A stretch of DNA of 64,000 nt from Mesocentrotus franciscanus (lineage: Eukaryota > Echinodermata > Echinoidea > Camarodonta > Strongylocentrotidae). Location: the NCBI GenBank assembly GCA_037976565.1, contig CP137680.1:29378348-29442347 (forward strand), read 5' to 3'. The notes beneath the pieces are model-generated. The model saw only the letters and a list, made by a program, of their open reading frames with translations, did no database searches and was not told where the DNA came from. Position numbers and translations under genes: made by a program. This document shows positions 11,775 through 22,008 of this stretch, one piece after another (the stretch's first letter is position 1; every line of letters starts with the position of its first letter).

Positions 11775-12340
11775 TAGGCCCCCAAAAAGAATAAAAGAGA
11801 GAGAGAGAAGGAAAAGAAGGGAAAGGGAAAGAGGAGAGAAAGGGAAAGAAAGAAGAGGAAGCAGAAAGAGAAAAGGGAAAACAGGAGATCGGGGGCGAAA
11901 GGACCTTGTCTCCCAGGTTGTTGCCTCCCCCCCCAGCAAAAAAAAGAGAGAGAAGGAAGGAAATGGAAAGAAAAAAGAAAAAGGGAGATAAAGGGAATGA
12001 AATAAAGAGGACGAAGAAAAGAAGGGGTATCAGTTGCGATTCTCCCGCCAACAAGTTGTGGATCTGGGATGGGACCTAAAGGCCCTTGCCTCTCCCCGCC
12101 AAAAATAAAAGGGAAAAGGAAAGGAAAGAGGAGAGCTAAAAGGGAACAAAAAGAGGAAGAAGAAAAGAAAAGGATGAAAACAAGGGAGATCAGTTGCGAT
12201 TAATTCGGCCAACAATGTATGGATCGGGGACCGAAAGGCCCTTGCCCTCCCCTGCAAACTTAAAAGAGAAAGAAGGAAAGGAAAAAAAAGAGGAAGAAGA
12301 AAGGTAGGGAGATCATGAGTGATTTTCCCGCCAACAAGGT
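11775..12340. repeat. Purine-rich tract in left arm of element B
   Basis: An almost purely A/G top strand made of GAGA, GGAAA and GAAGAAGAAAAG runs, broken by three copies of a segment containing GATC-GGGGG-GAAAGG and CTTGCCTCCCC. It is the inverse of 14285-14720. Long frames here are low-complexity artefacts. Confidence 0.8.
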
Positions 12341-12384
12341 GTGGATCGGGGGCGAAAGGTCCTTGCCTCCCCTGATATGACCGT

Positions 12385-12870
12385 GATTTAATACCTACCC
12401 TGAGCTTACGGGGCTCTGCCCTGGAATCCACCTAGGGCCCTAAGGCAGGCCCTTTGATGCTAATCTGATCGTAATGTATAAAACCCTGAGTTTCCGGGGC
12501 TCCGCCCACTGGACCCCACGCCAATTAGTGACCTGCCAGAGTCACAAATAAGGTATCAAAATATGCTCATCTGACCGTAAATGCCTAAAACCCTGAGCTT
12601 ACGGGGCTCTGCCCTGGACCCAACCTAGGGCCCTAAGGCGGCCCCTGGATGCTCACCTGACGGTAATTTAATGCCCCAAACCCTAAACTTCCGGGGCTCC
12701 GCCCTGGACCAAACGCCAATTATTGTCCTGCCAGTGTCACAAATAAAGTATAAAAATGCCATCTGACCGTAATTAAATGCCCATACGCCCGGAGCTTCCT
12801 GGGGCTCCGCCCTTGACCCCGCCGGTGCTTTGCCCCTAGACCCAACGCCCATTTACGCTACGCTCTTCAT
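12385..12870 (-). repeat. Satellite units, minus orientation
   Basis: Units containing ATGCTCATCTGACCGTAA and GGGGCTCCGCCC-like blocks recur near 12450, 12560, 12650 and 12760, about 95-110 bp apart. They are the reverse complement of the units in element A's core and of 13935-14285. Confidence 0.75.
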
Positions 12871-13934
12871 GATTGTAAATACTTTAGCCTCCCCCACCCA
12901 CTTTGAGAAACGTTCAGCGGGGGGCCTGCATGTAAGAGTGGTGGTGATGCGGATTTTTTTCTTCTGCCCCACCCAAACGATTTTGCTCATTACGCCACTG
13001 CTTTAGTGGTCACCATTACGTACCAATATTTGGCTCGCACAATTTCAAATTTGGGCCCTCCCTAAGAAATCTTGGATCCGCGCCTCCTGCCCCCCTCCCC
13101 ACCCCACCCCACCCCTTCCAGCCGCTTGTCATAATCTTGTTCATGACCAAGACAAGTTAGTGCATCGATGCAACATGAATATAATATAATATCGCCATGT
13201 TTGGTTTAATGGTTCATTTTGCCTGACTACTAAGAAAATATGTGTATGCTTGTGAGCAACCAATACTCCGCATGATTCCTTTTGTGATTAGATTAAAATG
13301 ACATAAACTTTTCTCATAAAATAGTTTCGGCTAGGTATGCAAAGTTATTTTTTCTCTCGATTACAAGTAATTCGGTACAAAAATCGAAGGAACATTATGA
13401 AACTACTTGTTTCGATTGAATCTAAGTTTTAGTCTTTGTGTGTTTCAAATAGGAAGTTCCACAACTACAATTGAGATCAATTTGAAATCTTTTCTGCTTA
13501 GCCATGAATAACTTTAAATCGTTACTAACTCCTTGAACTTCTAAGGATCTCACGATTTGATGATTGGAAAATGTCATTAGGTACCAGCTTATAATTTTGG
13601 TAACACATCACCGTCTACATTAGAGTTCTATCATGCCCGTTGCATAAACCATATGGTCTTTTGAACATAGAATAACATTTTTAAAATTAGAATAAAATAA
13701 AATGCAAACTTGTCGTAGATTGTTTCCTTTGAAACAGCGTTCGAGTTACAGTTCCACCAGGGACACTGTCATAGACAATCTTTGATTACTTCTATTTATT
13801 GAATTTTAATTGGGATGTGGGCAAAAAGAAAAGAAGAAATGGAAATCTGCATGTAATACTTTGCAAGTTCAAGCTAGTAAATGTGCTACAACTGATCATT
13901 TCAAGCGTATTAAGCGTATTATTATTTTTGACTC

Positions 13935-14285
13935 TAGCAGGTCACTAATAGGCGTGGGGTCCAGGGCGGAGCCCCCGGAAGCTCAGGGGATTTAAGCATT
14001 AAATTGCGGTCAGATGAGCATCCAGAGACCCGCCTTAGGGCCCTAGGTGGGGTCCAGGGTGCAGAGCCCCCGGAAGCTCAGTGGTTTCAGGCATTTGATT
14101 ACGATCAGATATAGCATCCAGAGACCCGCCTTAGGGCCCTAGGTGGTGTCCAGGGTGCAGAGCCCCCGGAAGCTCAGGGTTTTAGGCATTTGGTTACGAT
14201 CAGATTAGCATCCAAGGGCCTGCCTTAGGGCCCTAGGTGGATTCAGGGCAGAGCCCCGTAAGCTCAGGGTAGGTATTAAAATTGT
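13935..14285 (+). repeat. Satellite units, plus orientation
   Basis: About three and a half units with GGTCAGATGAGCATCCAG variants near 14004, 14099 and 14194 (95-bp period), each with a CTTAGGGCCCTAGGTGG block. They form the inner right arm of element B, opposite 12385-12870. Confidence 0.75.
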
Positions 14286-14720
14286 TTTCATCCTTTTCTT
14301 TTCTTCTTCCTCGTTTTTGTTCCCTTTTAGCTCTCCTCTTTGCCTTTCCCTTCACCCCTTCTTTTTGGCAGGGGAGGCAAGGCAAGGGCCTTTAGGTTCC
14401 CATCCCCGATCCACAACTTGTTGGCGGGAGAATCGCAACTGATACCCCTTCTTTTCTTCGTCCTCTTTATTTCATTCCCTTTATCTCCTTTTTTCTTTTT
14501 TCTTTCCCTTTCCTTCCTTCTCTCTTTTTGTTGTTGCTTGGGGGAAGGCAACAACCTGGGAGGCAAGGCCATTTCGCCCCCGATCTCCTATTTCCCCCTT
14601 TTCTTTCCCACTTCCTCTTCTTTCTTTCCCTTTCTCTCTTCTTTTTCATTTCCCTTCTTTTCCTTCTCTCTCTCTCTCTCTCTTTTGGCGGGGGAGGGGG
14701 GAGGGGAAAGGCCCCCTGGC
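14286..14720. repeat. Pyrimidine-rich tract in right arm of element B
   Basis: The top strand is nearly all C/T and is the reverse complement of the purine tract at 11775-12340. It includes the mirrored CAACAACCTGGGAGGCAAGG segment near 14550. Long frames are low-complexity only. Confidence 0.8.
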
Positions 14721-15669
14721 CCCCTGGATCCACGCATGGGGGAGGCAACTGCCAATGTCCACATTTCCTGAAACAGCCCAGAGTACAGAAGAACTTATCA
14801 ATTGCACTCAGCGCTCCAAATCCTTTGAATTTTCTGCACTACTAAATGTCTAATCACTTTTGTCCAGTTAATATACCGAGATACTGGCCAAAATCAGAGG
14901 AATATCTACAATAAAGCACCTTTTGGCTCAAAATTTATATTTCAAACACTACATCACTCATTGAAATTGATATCAGGATGAAGGTATTTTAATTATCCAT
15001 CTTTTGACACCAAATACATGGTGATAAGAGGTTTTAGTTATAAGTTATCTTTAAAACTCGATGTAAACACACCAAATGGGTCCTTAATACACTAATGCAC
15101 GTATATGCATACAGTTAATACACATGTGGGCAAAAATGTTGTTTTTGTGGAAATCAAATCAATGACTTTGGATTGCTATAACTTTTTATTGAAAAGATAT
15201 ATAAGCCTCTCCCTCGCACAGGATATTGTCATTGTACATAAGCAAATTCCTGGAAAGTTATGAAAAATGCACCTCTCCAATTTTGATATATGGAAAATAA
15301 TCTTTTTGATAAAATTCAATATTTCGAAAAAATCACCAAAAATCATGTTTTTAACTTAAATTTGCTATGTAAATTAATCTTAATTTCGTTGAAATAGGTA
15401 TCAAAATGTAGATAATTTAATTTTCTTTCATATGACACCAAACTCATGGTGGTTCAAGGTTTCCTTACAATATTATTTACAAAATACTAATTTGTCGTCA
15501 AAGGGCCGCTTTTTGGGGAGGGGGCTCCCCCTGGCCACACCCACCACTTAGAACATGCCAGACGGTCGATTTGTTATATGGAGCTATGCGATCTTTACAT
15601 CTGTGCATATGAAAATTGGTTTCCCTTCCAGCTAGGTTGACCCCCCCTGGCTCCCGTACTAGTCCTATA

Positions 15670-16345
15670 TGATTTGCGCTGCCGATCGCTAGCTAGCGCG
15701 CGACGTCACAGCAGTACAGTAGGCCTACTATTAGTATACAGTACAAGCGGTATGGCCTCTTGTATTCACCAGATAAATTCTGTTTTGAAGTCATGTCCAA
15801 TTTGTTTATTATTTGCAGAGGAGGATTCAAGCTATCATTCTGCATCTTTAGTCTACTTAATATAATTGTACAATTGTCAAATTTACAATAGAATTATGAC
15901 AGTGGTAGCTAAGGAACAGGACGGGGAGAGGCCCGAGGGCCTATACTAGTAGTATAGGCTATAGGCATATAGGCCTAGATCGACAAATCTAGCTCTTTCA
16001 GGCCTAGGCTCTACGTCTGTAATAATGTCAAAGCAGACCGAAAGCTTCAGTCTCTGATATCGACGGTTGTTCCGCTGAGATTACATCTGGCTCCTCTAGC
16101 TGACCGCCTCTATGTTGACAAATGTCAGTTTCATTAAAGAATGACCCATACCAGACGGTTAACCGTTATTTCTGTCTAATGTCAAAGAGGCCATGAAAGA
16201 GCTAGATTTGGCGATCTAGTCTAGATCTAGGCTAGGGTCACGCCACGAGTAAACTACAGACATGAGACAGAACAAGTGAAGCATATGACTATGAGTAAGA
16301 CTATTTATAGTAAAAACACGTAAATTCCTATTAATTTATTATCCT
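15670..16345 (+). repeat. Flanking-unit duplication, copy 3
   Basis: Direct repeat of 9145-9945. Here the site of the hAT-type MITE is empty (TATGGCCTCTTGTATTCACC near 15752). About 180 extra bases at about 16008-16195 are not found in copy 2. Together the copies suggest a segmental duplication of the unit flanking these foldback elements. Confidence 0.75.
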
Positions 16346-17356
16346 AATTTATAAATGGAAGTCTAGTCTACACTAAACTTTGATGTGGTATTAATTAGAC
16401 TTGGAAAAATTTAATTATAGGCTAGCCTCACCCATCCGAGCACCATTACCATTATAATTAGACCCTAGGCCTATATTAGGCATTACCATTCTGCTAACAG
16501 TAGGCCCTAACAGTGGTCAGTGTCCAAAGTGGTGATTTGGAAAAAAATTGTGTGGTATAAATAGTTTATAAATAATAATGTAGACAGTCACGTTAATTGA
16601 CATTTGACCTTAATCTTGACTACAGTACACTGCAGACCTCTGCTGCACATACAATTTTGTTGTACAGGTCTGGAAGTGGAAATGATATGCTCTAGAGGCT
16701 AAGGTAGGCTAAGTTACTAAGTTAGTCTATGAAAAACAGAAAATATTGTTACTGAGTCTAAATTGGTTATGACTTCAAAACAGAAATTCATCTGGTGAAT
16801 GCAGGAGGCCATAATATATTCATGCTTTGTTTATGGAAATTTAATATTGTGAGTAAAAGCACAGCAATCACATGTATGTATGCAACTTCCCCCTCCACCC
16901 CCACCTGCCAAAATTGAAAATAAAAATGGATGGAATATCAAACACTTTGTTTCATAAATCATAATCAATGCATTCAGTCATGTGCTGGACGTAAAACACA
17001 TCAATGTACAGGCACGATTAATTGTCTTGTGACTTTTGAATATAGTTGGGCCATTTCGTCTTTAATCTGTGCTCATTCAGCCATACAGTGATGAATATCT
17101 CTGATTTTCACACAAAAAGTACATAACTGTACTAATAATATTGTGGTAAGATGAAATCGTGATACATTGAAGGCTTCAATGTTTTGAAGGGTTATGAAAT
17201 TATGAGCAGTTATTAGGGGGTATAGTTACTTATTGTGTTCTGTTTACTTGTATGCATGTGTAAAAGTAGTGTTACCACCTTCAAACAGATTGGCTCATTT
17301 AAATCATTTTTCTTTTAGGCAAATTTCGATTTTAAAAACACGAAAATGCAAAACGA
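16346..17356. other. Non-coding DNA left of the LTR element
   Basis: AT-rich, no gene supported. A short inverted fragment of the flanking unit (TGACTTCAAAACAGAAATTC, about 16770-16810) is present in opposite orientation to the copies at 9550 and 15780. Confidence 0.45.
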
Positions 17357-17361
17357 ATACC
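17357..17361. other. Left target-site duplication ATACC
   Basis: Five bases directly before the TG of the 5' LTR, repeated exactly at 25599-25603 after the CA of the 3' LTR. Confidence 0.85.
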
Positions 17362-17376
17362 TGTAGTAATATGTCT

Positions 17377-18019
17377 AATACGTGCCTTCACGGTTGTTTC
17401 AACGCAAAGCATGCCGGGACAGATTTTAAGTACGGCAGTAGATTTTCACCTTCGCCGCGATCAGCTTTTCCATTGCCAACAACGGGATTTTTATCCCGTC
17501 GAATCAACATCATAATCTTGTACAGGATGCGTTATTCTGCAGTGATTTTCTTTCATTCCAGTATCATTTGTACAGTAAGAAACCAAAGTTTGTGATTGTG
17601 TATTATTATGACGATCCTTCAAAAAATAAAGCTGATAATACGAAGTAAAGTGGGCTAATGAGAGTGGGTTCCTTGGTATGAATATGTAGTCCCATAATGT
17701 TCAAATGTGTGTGTGTGAAGTTTGGGTCGGTGGTTTGCCTTTTTAAGCTGCTAAACATTCGTGTTTTAGGTTGAAGGATCGTCATAAAAATACATAATCA
17801 CAGACTTTGGTTTATTACCGTACAAATGATACTGGAATGAAAGAAAATCACTGCAGAATAACGGATCCTGTACAAGATTATGATGTCATGTTGATTCGAC
17901 AGGATAACATTCCCGTTGTTGGCAATGGAACAGCTGATCGCGGCGAAGGTGAAATCTACTGCCGTACTTAAAATCTGTCCCGGCATGCTTTACGTTGAAA
18001 CAACCGTGAAGGCACGTAT
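17377..18019. mobile_element. 0.64-kb foldback element inside the 5' LTR
   Basis: Long terminal inverted repeats of about 245 bp each (17377-17625 and 17772-18019) start ATACGTGCCTTCACGG and flank a spacer of about 145 bp. Ends are complementary to the base. The arms include TTGAAGGATCGTCATAA at the inner edges. A target duplication of two or three bases (AT or ATA) is possible but ambiguous because the end sequence is itself TA-rich. It has no transposase. Since it interrupts the LTR, it must post-date that LTR. Confidence 0.85.
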
Positions 18020-18052
18020 ATGCATGAGCTACTATATACGCAGTGACGTAGC

Positions 18053-18060
18053 TGACGTCA
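18053..18060. promoter_or_regulatory. CRE/ATF-like site in 5' LTR
   Basis: Perfect palindrome TGACGTCA, preceded 12 bases upstream by a half-site (GTGACGTA). Both are retained in the 3' LTR at 25435-25442. CREB/ATF binding is known for this motif; use here is inferred. Confidence 0.5.
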
Positions 18061-18218
18061 TAATGTATATGCGAGAACTTATCCCGCTCATATTTGATCA
18101 TGGCGGTCCCGGCCCAGCCAGTTGTGTTGCCGGTGTTATTCACCTAATAAAACCATAACGTTGATGTTGAACTTTATACCAAAGTGTGCTCGGACTTATT
18201 AATGCTTGTTTGACATTG

Positions 18219-18234
18219 TGGTAGCCAGATGCGG
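18219..18234 (+). other. Putative primer-binding site
   Basis: TGGTAGCCAGATGCGG begins three bases after the 5' LTR. TGG is the expected complement of a tRNA 3' CCA. The priming tRNA was not identified. Confidence 0.6.
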
Positions 18235-19271
18235 ACCTGTGCTGTGATGGTTTTTGACAATTAATGGATCAAGATATCTTGGACAGATGTGGAACGAGTT
18301 TGCTTCGTTCGGGCTGCAGCGCAATGAGTATAGACAGTGACTTGTCGTCTGCCGGTTATAAGGCTCAGCCTATTCGTTTTGCGTATGATCCAATTTTGAG
18401 CAATCGGACTGCCGAGAACTAACTGTGAGTACTTGGACGTACTAGACTGTGTACGTTTTGATGATGCTGTTGTCTCGATCGAGTGAGCATGGTGGCTATA
18501 TAGTTGGAAGTCCCGACCTGGACCAGGAACGCTAGACCCTAGCCTAGAGGCTAATGCTGGTGAGCAGGATTCAGATCTGACCTGGACCAAGATTTGAACG
18601 CTATGCTGAACAGCGGATCTGACCAGATGTGTGTGTGTCGAGCAGTCGAGATTCAGGACTGGACAAGTTACAGTTGGGACTCAGAGAGTTGTATTATTGA
18701 ACATGAACGCTAAATATGAAATCTAAATGACTAAACTAAAGCTAGGCCTAGACCATATAACGAGTCAGGATTGTTGCAGAGTAGTAACAGAACTGCTGCA
18801 CGGATTAAGTATGGACCATGGACTCGAGTTGACTCATTTGAATGTATTCATGCATGTGTATAGTCTGTAGCGTCCTAAGCCTAGGCTAAGACTAAGAGTA
18901 AGACTAAGACTAGAGTAAGACTAGCACTTACAACAGTGTGTGAATTCATTTCATGTCATGTAGATTAGGATCTAGATCCTGTCGAATATTGGTATGTGTA
19001 TCAATGTGGTTCTACTGTTGTAACTTAGAGTATTTTTGTTGCATGACTTGAGATAAATGTCATTATTGAGTCGTAATGTTTAAAAGGTCTGTTCACATAT
19101 GGATGTCTTTGCTATGTGAAAGTGTAGGCCCTACTAGTATGCTGAATTACAAAAGTTTTGTTCACATATGGCAAATGTTTTTAACTTGTAAAAAAATTGT
19201 ATTTGAACCTGTATTAAGCAATTTTGCACTGCTAATGTTCTCTTACTAAGGTTTCAATAACAGGTATTGCC
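18235..19271 (+). other. Untranslated leader of the LTR element
   Basis: About 1 kb between the primer-binding site and the gag start, with no frame of recognisable content. Low-order repeats of AGACTAAGAGTAAG occur near 18885-18925. It probably holds packaging and 5' UTR functions. Confidence 0.6.
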
Positions 19272-20148
19272 ATGGCTAGTGGAGCTATTCCAAGTCCCAG
19301 GATGGACTGGTCCAACCCGGACCGTTCGGAAGCATTGCGAGAGTTTAAACAAGTTGCCAACTTGTGGTTCAAAATTTAAAAAAAAGACTCCTAAAGAGGA
19401 ACAGCATACCTACGTGATATTATGGTCAGGAGTCGAAGGACTTAGGATGTTCAATACCTGGAAGATGACAGAAGAAGATCTGAGCGACCCCAAGAACGTT
19501 TGGGAAGCATTCTCCACCCAGCTAGAGCCCCATGAGAATTTTCGGATCCATAGATTGGAGTTCCAGAGGTATAGACAGGGGGCATCAGTGACTATTGACG
19601 ATTTTGTTCTAAGATGCCGCACAAAAGCAGCAAAGTGCAACTTCAAAACTGAAGAGTCTGTTGAGGAGAGGATCATCGAAGTTTTGATTGCTGGGATCAG
19701 GCACCCAGAGGTATAAAAGATCCTACTTAGCAAAGATGTGCATCTCAAGTTAGATGAAGCTGCGTCATTAGCCAGGACACACGAGGCTAGTGACTCGCAT
19801 ATGAGTCAGTTGAACAGTCTGGATAGAGCCTCGGTACATTATGTACACCAGCAAGAAGCAAGAAGTACCTGCAAAAATTGTGGATTAAGACATCCACCAA
19901 AGAAGTGTCCTGCATTCAAGTCACAGTGTCACAAATGTGGCATGAAAGGTCACTGGAAGAAACAGTGCAGATCATCAGGTGACAGTAAACAGAGATCTCG
20001 GTCTAACTTCAGACAGACCAATGGAGACAAAGGAAATTGGAGGAACCGAAGTAAAAGTCGAACCCCTACTTCAGCAAAGAATTTGCATCCTATTGCCAGT
20101 TCAGAGGATGATGGTGATCTACAGAGGAGTTTGATGATATCTCTATAG
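19272..20148 (+). pseudogene. gag: gag (capsid and nucleocapsid), disrupted
   Basis: ATG at 19272 opens a frame starting MASGAIPSPRMDWSNPD, which stops at about 19376 in an A-rich run. The capsid continues in another frame (19380-19713: FNTWKMTEEDL, a WEAFSTQLEPHENF helix block, FRIHRLEFQRYRQG) to a TAA. A third segment (19738-20148) carries two zinc knuckles, CKNCGLRHPPKKC and CHKCGMKGHWKKQC, then a basic Ser/Arg-rich tail. The MDWSNPDRSEALREF-type start and the capsid pattern are typical of Mag-like Gag. At least one frameshift (homopolymer near 19374-19384) and one nonsense codon are present. Confidence 0.88.
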
Positions 20149-20610
20149 AGTCAATCTATGTTGGACATGTCCATATTGATGGTATTCCGATCGATGACAG
20201 CGATGAGCTTTACGCAACTTTGAAGTTTAGCATGCGGAACAAGCTGGGTAACCACACTTTGAAAGTAAAGGTGGACACAGGAGCGCAGGGGAATGTGTTG
20301 CCTCTTCGGTGCTTCAGGAAAGCTTTTCCAGAGCTCCTAGATGACCAGGGATATCCTCTCAAGTCGGCTGTAAGACTGCGACATGTCAGATTGTTTGCTT
20401 ACAATGAGACAGCAATACAACAATATGGTTGTTTTGATATTCCCTGCCAGTACAAAGATGGGAAGTGGTTCCGCAACAGCTTCTTCATTGTAGATACACG
20501 AGGACCTGCCATCCTCGGATTGCAGAGTTCAGTCAGGATGCGTCTAGTTCTTGTGAACTGTGAGTTGCATCAGAGAACCAGACTAAACATGATCAAGAGT
20601 ACACAGGATC
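20118..20610 (+). pseudogene. pol: pol: aspartic protease domain
   Basis: The pol frame is open from about 20118, overlapping the end of gag by about 30 bases in the -1 register. This suggests programmed -1 frameshifting in the ancestor. The protease active-site motif VDTGAQGN lies at about 20270-20294, followed by VLPLRCF and an AILGLQS flap-like segment. This domain itself is uninterrupted and runs directly into reverse transcriptase. Confidence 0.85.
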
Positions 20611-21510
20611 TGGTAGATAAGTACCCAGATCGGTTCCAAGGTATTGGGAAGTTCCCAGGCGAATACCACATCACTCTTGAAGAGAATGCAGAACCTGTTG
20701 TCCATCCTCCAAGGAAGTTCCCCATCCATCACCGAGAAGAATTGAAGGAAGAGCTTGACAGGATGGAATCGATTGATGTCATAGAGAAGGTTACCAAGAC
20801 TACTGATTGGGTTTCCTCGCTTGCTTTCAGCAGGAAAAGCAACGGAAAGCTACGAGTGTGCCTAGACCCAAAGGACCTCAATAAGGCATGTAAGCGGACA
20901 TATCACAAGGTCCCAACACTTGAGGAGATCACCCAAAAGCTACATGGTGCTGAAGTGTTCTCAAAGCTAGATGCCAGACATGGCTATTGGAGCGTCGCCC
21001 TCGACGATGGATCTAGCTACCTAACAACCTTCAACTCGCCCTTTGGAAGGTACCGATTCAAGCGTTTGCCATTTAGGATTAGAGTGGCTCAAGACATATT
21101 CCAGGAGAAGATGGATCAGATCCTTGAGCAATGCCCAGGCATGGTTGGCATCGCAGATGATATAGTTGTCTATGGAAAGACTGAAGCAGAGCATGACAAA
21201 GCTCTACATAACCTCATGGCTGTGGGATGAGAGTATGGACTTGTCTTCAATGCAGACAAATGTGACGTGAAGACCCCACATGTGAAGTTCTTTGGCTGTC
21301 TCTACGACAAAGAAGGTGTGCATCCAGATCCTGCAAAGATTGTAGATATTACCAGTCTTCCAACGCCAGGCTGCTTAAGAGAGTTGCAACAGTTTCTAGG
21401 GATGGTACAATACATGTCTTCCTTCATCCCAAATCTGGCTAACAATGCAGAGACCCTACGTGCATTGACTAGGAAGGATAGTGAGTGGCAGTGGACTCCA
21501 TCACACCAGA
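20611..21510 (+). pseudogene. pol: pol: reverse transcriptase domain, one internal stop
   Basis: Recognisable RT blocks in order: PRKFPIHHREELKEEL, VSSLAFSRKSNGKLRVCLDP, a FSKLDARHGYWSVALD palm motif, TTFNSPFGRYRFKRLPF, and the catalytic GIADDIVVYG (ADD at about 21153-21161). Then TPHVKFFGCLYDKEGVHPDP and the FLGMVQYMSSFIPNLA connection. A TGA at 21228-21230 interrupts the frame after NLMAVG; the same frame resumes immediately. The catalytic aspartates are retained. Confidence 0.9.
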
Positions 21511-22008
21511 AGGCATTTGAACATTTGATATCAGTGGTGTCGTCCATGTGCACTCTGACATACTTTGACCCCTCAAAGCACACAACAATCCAAGTTGATG
21601 CGAAGAGGACTAGGAGCAGCACTACTCCAGGAGGGGAAACCAGTCGCATTCGCGAGCAAGGCATTGACAGAGACAGAAAGTCGATATGCAAACATTGAAC
21701 GAGAAATGTTAGCGGTGGAGTTTGGCTGTACAAGGTTTCACACGTACGTGTATGGAGCAAAATTCACAGTGGAATCGGACCATAAGCCGCTGGCAAGCAT
21801 CCATAGGAAGAACCTAGCCAACACTCCACCCAGACCGCAACGGATGCTTCTCCATTTGCAACTATACGACTTTGAGCTCGTATACAAGCCAGGAAGAGAA
21901 GTGGCCCTAGCAGATTGTTTGTCAAGGATCAACCCAGAGAAGCAACCGACCATGGAATTCGACAAAACCATTCATGCCATCTACATGTCTCCCAGTAAGC
22001 TAAGATAG
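21511..22008 (+). pseudogene. pol: pol: RNase H domain, frameshifted
   Basis: TYFDPSKHTTIQVDA gives the first catalytic Asp. A one-base frame change follows near 21600-21608, and the domain continues in the next frame as RGLGAALLQEGKPVAFAS, the NIEREMLAVEFG glutamate motif, FTVESDHKPL and ALADCLSR. This frame ends with a TAG at about 22006. Confidence 0.88.

Larger units (their letters stand above)
11751..13088. mobile_element. TIR-bounded insertion in the left arm of element B
   Basis: Relative to element A, arm homology stops at TTGCCTCCCC (about 11750) and resumes at CCCCACCCC/TTCCAGCCGC (about 13090-13115). The intervening block starts AGGCGCAGATCCA and ends TGGATCCGCGCCT, which are complementary ends. 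It contains the purine-rich tract and the minus-orientation satellite units. The right arm of B has an inverted version of at least its outer part (GGATCCACGC near 14727). The family is uncertain; the ends recall the hAT-type MITEs here but lack the CAG start. Confidence 0.6.
10831..15661. mobile_element. Giant foldback element B (4.83 kb)
   Basis: Starts TAGTCCGGGAGCC and ends with the complement of TAGTACGGGAGCC, as in element A. The outer arms (10831-11750 and 14735-15661) match element A's outer arm. Inside them the arms continue through a mirrored purine/pyrimidine tract and satellite repeats. The spacer (about 12870-13930) includes a single-orientation piece of the A-type inner arm (13110-13655). 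No target duplication could be read with confidence. It has no transposase. It sits directly against the 3' end of a LINE on its left and the duplicated flanking unit on its right. Confidence 0.85.
17362..18215 (+). repeat. 5' LTR, split by a foldback insertion
   Basis: The first 15-16 bases (17362-17377) and the remainder (about 18020-18215) together match the 215-bp 3' LTR. By eye, five or six substitutions plus a small indel distinguish the LTRs, most within one cluster near 18072-18080, so the element is not brand-new. It carries a palindromic CRE-like TGACGTCA at 18053-18060 and AATAAA at 18146-18151. The break after TGTCT separates the LTR start from the rest. Confidence 0.9.

Noticed and set aside
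11632..12431. Several 100-140 codon frames on both strands
   Set aside because: They lie in the purine-rich tract and satellite of foldback element B, and equivalents appear in the mirrored arm.
14327..14845. Frames of 81-143 codons in the pyrimidine tract
   Set aside because: Low-complexity artefacts; mirror images of the left-arm frames.
18261..18590. 109-codon minus-strand frame
   Set aside because: Antisense to the LTR-element leader, no domain.
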